DNA from: Rheum nobile
Taxonomy: Eukaryota > Streptophyta > Magnoliopsida > Caryophyllales > Polygonaceae
DNA length: 64,000 nt
Reading direction: 5' to 3'
Assembly: GCA_027886185.1 (NCBI GenBank)
Contig: WOAB01000589.1
Location: 4,531,001 to 4,595,000, forward strand
Position numbers and translations under genes: made by a program. This document shows, piece by piece, positions 57,798 to 64,000 of the stretch; position 1 is the stretch's first letter, and every line of letters starts with the position of its first letter. A model generated the notes under the pieces. That model was not told the DNA's origin. It made no database searches and was given only the letters and a program-made list of their open reading frames with translations.

Positions 57798-59062
57798 TCC
57801 TCCCCTCCTTCAAAAGGATTCGTCCTCGAATCTGAGTGCACTTCAAGAAATAGGTTTAGAGCACACAAAACTGCACAAAGAAAAACAAGGAAGTGAGGGA
57901 CCAAGAAGTTCTTAGAGAATGAAGGACATGTGTGCGTACACATCTTTAGATCTAGTGAATGCCCATGCAGGAATTTCCATGTACAAGTGTTGCCCAATTT
58001 CAGCCTAAAGATATGCTTAAGTATAGAACACGAAATGCATATGACATACTTGACAACAAATGCAAAGCATAGTACAAAATTTTTCTCATGCAACAAGAAT
58101 TGTGAATGAGAACAATGATGCACACATAAATGCCTAGTTCTACTTGAAGTAGCTGGATGGCACAAAGGCAAGGATTTGTACACATGATTAGCAAGAACTA
58201 AAGGCATCCAACAAGTCATGATTTGGCCAAGAGAACTATAGTGCATACACGAGTATCTAGTTCCACTTCTACATGCAAGAAGGAATGTCAGCACATGCAA
58301 TCCTCTACCCTTTTCTATATGCTCATTTTCAATCAAGGATAAAGGAATTGACAAAGTAGGAACAAGTGTTACTGCCCTGAGATTAGGCTTCATTGGGATG
58401 TCTTTCCCTTCATGGTCAAAAGTTGGCATCTCGGAATGCCCAACATCCATGGCATTGACCTCTTCTTGGAGTAAAAATGGAAAGAACAAAGGGACCATAG
58501 GTGTTGCATCCATCCATGGAGAAGCCAAAGAATTTATGGAGCTACGTATTACGGTCCGGCAAAGCTTGTTTCTTGTGGAAGAAGGAGATGGTTGCACCAC
58601 TTCCTCATCCCTTTGTTGTAGCCTCAACTCCTCTTCATAGATAATAGGGGGTTGCAATTCTGCCTTGAGCTCTACTTCACATTTTGTTGGCTCAAGTTTC
58701 TTTTCTTTGGCATCCTTCCTTAAATCCCGATTGTCAATAGGTGAGGTCTCCATTGTAGATTCCCTGAAGATCAAAGTTGACTTGGCTCTTGGAAGTGAAG
58801 GAAACGACAAGTCTCCTCCAATGTGAGAGGAGTGGAAGCCTTCAACCACCCTTGTAACACTACTTAGGCGATTCTCGAATGCCCCAACTCTAGCTCCCAA
58901 GCGTTTAAGGTCAGCTTGGAACTCTTGTTGAGCCATCATTATTTCCCCATCAAGGCGGCTCTCTATTCCTCTTAGGGAATCCATCACAGATTGTAAGGTG
59001 GGGGGCTCATTGATGGTTAAGGCGGACTTGCCCCCACCCGATTCCTTAGGGTGATCTCCCAT
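57554..59062 (-). CDS. Gag-like/tail fusion ORF of non-autonomous LTR element, copy 2 (502 codons, intact)
   Basis: Starts MGDHPKESGGGKSALTINE; the first ~100 residues (SLRGIESRLDGEIMMAQQEF, LKRLGARVGAFENRLSSV) look like the coiled-coil N-terminus of a plant gypsy gag. The middle is charged, then (residues ~230-400) Cys/His-rich and hydrophobic, with no known domain. The C-terminal part (LEVHSDSRTNPFEGGEDDV and CITRAKAKELQ) resembles the tail after integrase in plant Ty3/gypsy polyproteins and runs through the purine tract into the LTR. Capsid, zinc knuckle, protease, RT and integrase are absent. It looks like a polyprotein whose core was lost and replaced. Translation is not shown; part of the middle may be open by chance, though copy 1 keeps the same frame there. 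Confidence 0.6.
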   Translation of the reverse strand: MGDHPKESGGGKSALTINEPPTLQSVMDSLRGIESRLDGEIMMAQQEFQADLKRLGARVGAFENRLSSVTRVVEGFHSSHIGGDLSFPSLPRAKSTLIFRESTMETSPIDNRDLRKDAKEKKLEPTKCEVELKAELQPPIIYEEELRLQQRDEEVVQPSPSSTRNKLCRTVIRSSINSLASPWMDATPMVPLFFPFLLQEEVNAMDVGHSEMPTFDHEGKDIPMKPNLRAVTLVPTLSIPLSLIENEHIEKGRGLHVLTFLLACRSGTRYSCMHYSSLGQIMTCWMPLVLANHVYKSLPLCHPATSSRTRHLCVHHCSHSQFLLHEKNFVLCFAFVVKYVICISCSILKHIFRLKLGNTCTWKFLHGHSLDLKMCTHTCPSFSKNFLVPHFLVFLCAVLCALNLFLEVHSDSRTNPFEGGEDDVILSHLQDMDKLNKEEGMEDQPRSKEEKDKPVCITRAKAKELQRSLDQGLLSNGLLASKEDGPSTLLITKEEASNQHKT

Positions 59063-59996
59063 GATAACCTAGAAAAAGCACTAAAAGCACAACCACAAAA
59101 GAATCAAAGCAAATGGTCCCTTGAGCACACACAAGGGCCCACACAATCTGAATTTATCAAGCACAAAGTGTTCACAATAAATAGCAAGCTCAAGTGAGGT
59201 TACGAGCTAGGTTTGTGGGTAGGGCAAAATTGGTGTATATTTTCACTACTAAGTCGGAACCACAAGCAAAGGCGAGGAAGGTACCGACCACTATCACACC
59301 CAAGCAACCACAAACAATTCAACACCTCACGTAAACAAAAGAAAGAAAAGAAAGAAAATTTGCTCTTCAATGGCTCACTTTTTCTATAGCCTCTCCTATT
59401 TAGGCCAGGTTTTTCTTGAGCACTTTTCTTCTCTTTTTTTTTTTTTGAGCAAGCTACAAGTTTTGAAGCTTATTACAATACTGAATTAACAATCAAAGTC
59501 TCACAAAATTTCGAGAACAATCACACCAACAATCTTTTTTTTTGCACAATTTCGGTGTTGTCTTAGCCACAAGAAATGTAAAAGTGAAATTCCCTTAACC
59601 TAAGTCCAAAGCTTGATTTATGCAGCAACTTAGTAAGCAAGAATATACACCAAAGTCAAGGTAAAATTCGTGGCTAAGGATTGGATGCAAAGAGGAGATA
59701 TTGAATGCTAGCAAATATGGTAATAAAGCCAAATAAGGAAAGTAATGAACTAGCAATGATGGCTGATTTGAGTTACGTTTTTTTTGTGTGTTTTGTAACT
59801 GGATTTTGAGCATGCCAACGGTCTCCTTCAACCTCAGAAAGTTCAGAAGTCGAAGCAAGCAAAAGATCAAGACAACAATGGAGAAATGCACAAAACAAGG
59901 CCAAATTCGGAAGTTAAAGTCTAGACAACCTAATCTTGCACTTCTAATGAACAAATTGCACTAAATAAAGACAGATTTGATGGCCAAACCTTGCGT

Positions 59997-60009
59997 GGAT
60001 CTGATACCA
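59997..60009 (-). promoter_or_regulatory. PBS of composite element, second internal region
   Basis: Minus-strand TGGTATCAGATCC next to the ...CTTGTCA end of LTR 3, identical to the first copy. Confidence 0.85.
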
Positions 60010-60011
60010 CT

Positions 60012-61066
60012 TGACAAGGATCGACTTGGATGAGCTTCGGTGCAAGTGCTTGGCCGGTCGTCACCCTTCGGCAAACCGGGGAGACATCTTTGGGAGCGGG
60101 ATGTAGGGTGGCATTGGAGGCGGCTTGCGGCGGCCTTGGTCTCCAATGGTGGTGGAGGATGTTAGGAATGGTGGTGCAAAAGGGGCCTGGTGGCGCCGAT
60201 GCGAGCCTTGACTTATGGAGGATGGAAGAGTGGTGGTTTTGGTGGAAACCCTAACGATGGAAGGTGAATTAGGGCTTCGGTTTGAGGGAGGCGTGGAAGC
60301 GATGGAGGTGGCGCTTGCTGGTGGTTGGGTGGCTTGTGAAGTGTAGTTTGAGGGGTGGAAGCGGCGGCGGTGGAAGGTGGAGATATGAACACTCAAAGTT
60401 GGATATAACTCACCAACGTTGGATGAACTAGAGCTTGTGCTTGGATGTGACTCACCAAGGCAAACTCGAAGGCTTTTCTCTGGATTGATATGACTCACAA
60501 TGCAGGAAAAGAGGTGAACTCAAATGATTCTCAAAGAGAGCTTTTCTTAATCAAATTCAAGTTGCTAAAACAATACAAAGGGAAGGCTACAAGTAGGCTA
60601 GTGAGTCGGCCTTCCTTGCCTTCCAAGCCAGCCTTCAAGCCTCCTATTAAGGCTCGAAAACGCCTAACATTTAAGCAAATAAATGCCTCTTATTGAGGTT
60701 ACAAAATGGTGCAAATTAAAGTGTTTCAATGGCTGAATTTAAAGTGCCAAAATAGGAATAAAAGTGCAAATATGGAATGCTAGTAACTAGAGCCTTAAAT
60801 GCTCTTTGTAGGGCCGGCCTCCTTAGGTTTTGTGCTGGTTTGAGGCCTCTTCTTTGGTGATTAGGAGAGTGGATGGGCCGTCCTCCTTGCTTGCCAAAAG
60901 CCCATTAGAAAGTAGGCCTTGATCAAGTGATCGTTGGAGCTCCTTGGCCTTTGCTCGGGTGATGCATACGGGCTTGTCCTTCTCTTCCTTGCTCCTTGGC
61001 TGGTCCTCCATGTCTTCCTCCTTGTTGAGCTTGTCCATGTCTTGAAGATGGGACAGAATCACATCA
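60012..61066 (-). mobile_element. Composite element LTR 3 (5'-most on minus strand), 1055 bp
   Basis: Complete LTR; begins (minus) TGATGTGATTCTG at 61066 and ends CTTGTCA at 60012. Has the 10 bp missing from LTR 1. Right of it the sequence changes to TATGTATTAAG, host flank. Confidence 0.92.
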
Positions 61067-61182
61067 TATGTATTAAGTGCTGAAAAGTACTTAACAATTT
61101 AGCAAGGCTTGTTCGTTATGGTGTTTGTGATAATTATGGTGTGTATTTAGTGCTTAACAATTTGTTTTCATGTACGATGAAT

Positions 61183-61737
61183 TAGGGCTAAGCACGGTTT
61201 GGGTAAACCAAAATTTGGACCGAAATGAACCGAGGTTTTTTGGTTTAGTTTACATATTTTGAGATTTTGATTTTCGGTGCAGTTCGGTTCGGTCTACCTC
61301 ATTTCTCTTTTGATTTGTGCGCCACACCCGACTAGCCTCCTACTTCGCTTCATCTCTCTCGAGTCTCGTCCCATCAATACTTAATTTCTCAATTTCCCAA
61401 TTAATCCTTCTCATAATTTGTTTAAATATGTTTACATTTAATTAATGGTTGAAATAGATCTAATTTATAAATGTTGCTTTTTTATTTTATAATCTCTATA
61501 TATTTTGGATTTCAAAATATATACGTATAGAAATCTTGTCTTGTGAGTGACACCGGTATGCAATATGAAACATTTAAGATTAATGGTCGATTCAATTCGG
61601 TTCAAAACCGAACGGAACCGAAAAAATCAAATTGAAAAAGAACCGACTATGTTTGGTTACGTTTTCGGTTTAGCAGAATTTGAAATTTTGTTTTCGGTTC
61701 ATTTTCTTGCTTCGGTTTTGAACCGATGCTCTGCCTA
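61183..61737. mobile_element. hAT-like MITE, 555 bp
   Basis: Left end TAGGGCTAAGCACGGTTTGG and right end (reverse complement) TAGGCAGAGCATCGGTTCAA are imperfect inverted repeats. Flanks CGATGAAT (61175-61182) and CGCTGAAT (61738-61745) are an 8-bp duplication with one difference. Interior is rich in TTCGGTT/AACCGAA near both ends. Termini resemble the MITE at 10658-10974 (TAGGGCTGAGCACGGGCC), so the two are related. Non-coding. Confidence 0.85.
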
Positions 61738-63148
61738 CGCTGAATTGAACTAGTGGTATTGGTGAGGGAACATAATTAAACTTTGTACTAATGAAACGAA
61801 GCCTCTTATGTCAATTATGCGCATGGCTTGTTCTTTAGGATTGAACTTTTCTAAAAGAAAGTTGAACATAATGAAAGTAGGCACATAACACCCCAAAAAT
61901 TGAATAATTTCTTGTATGTTGCTCCACGACCAACTTTGGGCAGCTTAAGACTAATCTAACATCCCAAAAAGTTGGCTTCTAGCTTCCATAGATTGAAGCA
62001 TTTTGTTGTATGTTGCTCTATAACTTTTATTTAGGATTCAAGGAATTCACAATATAACATCCCAAAAATTGGCTTCTAGCTTCCATAGAAACTAAAAGAT
62101 GAGAAACAAGAAGTCTCCTAGTAGCTTGTTGCATCAATATTCATTATTAGTTAGCAATTGATTAATTAAATGCTATCTATAATATGATTTCATTAGTTAG
62201 TAACTGAGTATTCGTGAAGAGAAGAGAGTGATTAAGAAATCTATAATATGATTTCATTGGTTAGTAACTGAGTAATGCTATCTATAACCTTCCTCCTTGG
62301 CTCTAACTAACACTAACTAAGATAACAAACTCACACTTTCACCATTGGTATATGGAATGAAGCCTCGTAGCAGCTAGTTGTATCACTGTTCACCCTAATA
62401 TATTAAATGACACCTCTAATTATCTACTCTAAGCTATGATAACTTTTCTCTAGTGAGTCATTAATGTGAGCAAATTAGGTAAGTGTTAATCCTTCTAGCA
62501 TCTTGTTTCATCAATGTTATTTTCTATAATTACATGCTATCTACTCTGTCAAGCCGTTTATTATCTACTCTGTCAATGGATTCTACTTTGTACTAATAGC
62601 TAATTGCATCAGTGTTCACCCTAATTAAATGATATCTATAACCTTCCTATTAGCTAAGTGTTCTTCTCTCAACAGATTCCAGTTTGTGCTTAAAAGCTAT
62701 GATAGATGTAATTGATATAACCTTCGTATTAGCTAAGTGTTAGTCATTTCTTTTATCTAGAGAGTCATAAATGTGAATCATGGTAACACATCAACCTTTG
62801 TGAAATTTAAGTGTGTGTTGGGCAAACCAACAACTTTATAATAATATTCACAAATTCCTTGCCATCCTAAAACTGAAGCTAATGACATCATATATGACTG
62901 TGCTAAAAGGTAATTACCTTAGTGAAATGCTAAGATGCTCCAATTCATTTACATAATTATTTGAATGTTGTTGATTATCACCCTAATATATGAGCAGATT
63001 AGCACCTTATCATCACTTTAACATGATTTAGATTTTGATATGTTGTAAAGGTGCAACATTTTTCTAACATTTGCATCATTGTGAAGTTTTTTGAAGTTAC
63101 TTTTTATTTTATTAAAGCTTTAATTTGTGACCCCTTTAGTTTGACTCA

Positions 63149-63240
63149 ATTTGTTGAACTTAACATTATGATATAAAGATTTGTTGAACTGAACAGTGTA
63201 ATATATAGATTTGTTGAACTGAACATTGTGCATCATTATG
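63149..63240. repeat. 30-bp minisatellite, three units
   Basis: ATTTGTTGAACT-starting units at 63149, 63179 and 63209, period 30 bp, consensus continuing GAACAGTGTAATATATAG. Confidence 0.85.
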
Positions 63241-63599
63241 AAATCAGTTGACCCGATTAGTGTGTTCAACGGAACATCATGGCTTCTACTGATGGAGAGA
63301 GTGGTGAATATGAACTTCAATATCAACCGCTCCCAAGCTGGGTGAGGGAATGGTTACAGGATTACAGCTCCGATAGTTCACCCATTGATAATGTGTTACA
63401 TACTTACATGTAAAGCCTTTGTATTCATTATTACTAATTATAGGTTACATAATATTAAAATGAGACTCAATAAACTAATTATATTTTGTAGAAGTATGAC
63501 ATAACTAGGTTTGATCACCTCATCGATGGGGTCGAAACCTCTTTGAAGGCATATATGAAGCAACAAGTTGTAGGATGTTAAGGGAACATATCTGCACTC

Positions 63600-63908
63600 T
63601 TGAATATATTTCCACAAGGTTCGGAATTAGAATTGATAATCTTATCCGTTAGGTTTAACAAGAGCTTGAATGTGGGTTACTTGGATGATCTCAACGAACA
63701 AGTAGTCGAGCGAGTCTCTAGACTAGTGTATGCAAACGTTCAATTGACCTTAGATCGTGACAACCTCATCATCACAAACATTGCACATTCTGATACTACA
63801 AGGATGAGGTTATATTATGGTTGGGTCATTACGAGTGTCCCCGGCTTGGTTATTATGTTTGTTATCATCCGTATTATGTATTTGTTCATGTTGATAAAAA
63901 ATGACTGA
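63600..63908 (+). CDS. Unrecognised 102-codon ORF with hydrophobic C-terminus
   Basis: Reads MNIFPQGSELELIILSV, a charged middle (LDDLNEQVVERVSRLVYANV), then a hydrophobic stretch (VITSVPGLVIMFVIIRIMYL) that could be a membrane segment, ending KND. An exon-like segment lies just upstream (63492-63583, after TTTTGTAG, reading KYDITRFDHLIDGVETSLKA) but in a frame I could not join. May be a fragment of a host gene or an old element, or chance. Confidence 0.2.
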   Translation: MNIFPQGSELELIILSVRFNKSLNVGYLDDLNEQVVERVSRLVYANVQLTLDRDNLIITNIAHSDTTRMRLYYGWVITSVPGLVIMFVIIRIMYLFMLIKND

Positions 63909-64000
63909 AAACAATGGTTTGTGGTGTGTACATGAATCACCTCCGATTACTTTGGGTTATAATTTTGCTATTATGTACACCTCACATCGGCCTTTATTCT

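Larger units (their letters stand above)
44627..61066 (-). mobile_element. Composite LTR retrotransposon: LTR-internal-LTR-internal-LTR, minus strand
   Basis: Three LTRs of the same family (44627-45671; 47882-48555 plus 57412-57797; 60012-61066) alternate with two copies of one internal region (45672-47881; 57798-60011). On the minus strand each LTR reads TGATGTGATTCTGTCCC... to ...GATCCTTGTCA. PBS TGGTATCAGATCC precedes each internal region and purine tract AAGGAGGGGAGGA follows. Outer flanks are CATGT (44622-44626) and TATGT (61067-61071). The middle LTR is split by a Ty3/gypsy element. No protease, RT or integrase is encoded in either internal region, so the family is non-autonomous. Confidence 0.88.
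61746..64000. other. AT-rich region with small diverged repeats; no clear gene
   Basis: Several short segments recur: AACATCCCAAAAA-TTGGCTTCTAGC (~61955, ~62056), TATAATATGATTTCATT-GTTAGTAACTGAG (~62175, ~62241), and TATCTATAACCTTCC-T-TTAGCTAAGTGTT (~62630, ~62720). A 44-codon ORF (63279-63413, MASTDGESGEYELQYQPLPS) has plausible composition but no partner. Nothing recognised as a family. Confidence 0.4.

Noticed and set aside
1..64000. CRISPR array, tRNA genes or bacterial-type operons
   Set aside because: No short regularly spaced repeats with unique spacers, no tRNA cloverleaf noticed, and the gene structure is clearly plant nuclear.

Overview
The window is nuclear DNA from a flowering plant. 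The support is an intact intron-containing gene for mitochondrial complex I subunit NDUFA13 (GRIM-19 type), a YUCCA-type flavin monooxygenase relic, and plant-specific retroelements (Cassandra TRIM with a 5S-rRNA-like promoter, plant L1-type LINE, Ty3/gypsy). The species cannot be named from the sequence alone. Host coding content is small (about 2 kb near the left end); most of the rest is transposable-element DNA, much of it nested.

Layout: (1) 1-1419, YUCCA pseudogene, cut by the window edge. (2) 3590-5487, NDUFA13 gene on the minus strand, three exons, apparently functional. (3) 5948-7024, non-autonomous hAT-like element with a perfect 8-bp target duplication. (4) 8714-9590, 5' part (endonuclease and linker) of an L1-type LINE, running straight into (5) 9591-33261, a head-to-tail array of twelve copies of a ~2.0-kb fragment of the same LINE (linker, reverse transcriptase, thumb/connection). 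All copies carry the same ancestral stop codons, so the fragment spread as satellite-like DNA after it was already dead. (6) 33820-38852, a decayed minus-strand LTR element (LTR, PBS, gag) broken by a 5'-truncated LINE and by a hAT-like MITE. (7) 39067-42487, a ~3.4-kb structure with ~0.5-kb inverted arms, AT-rich repeats, two Cassandra elements and two older Cassandra LTR relics. (8) 42821-43742, a TRIM with three LTR-like segments. (9) 44627-61066, a minus-strand LTR element arranged LTR-internal-LTR-internal-LTR, with an 8.9-kb Ty3/gypsy element (48556-57411) inserted in the middle LTR. (10) 61183-61737, another hAT-like element, then AT-rich sequence with small local repeats and one unrecognised ORF to the end.

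The features do not form an operon or pathway. The interest lies in how the DNA is built: a LINE piece turned into a 24-kb tandem array with higher-order structure; two independent three-LTR composites; a gypsy polyprotein frame open over 5.6 kb except for seven TAG codons, consistent with CAG-to-TAG decay; and a non-autonomous LTR element whose single 502-codon ORF joins a gag-like N-terminus to the C-terminal tail of a polyprotein. Homologies are by recognition, not database search; all coordinates were read by hand.
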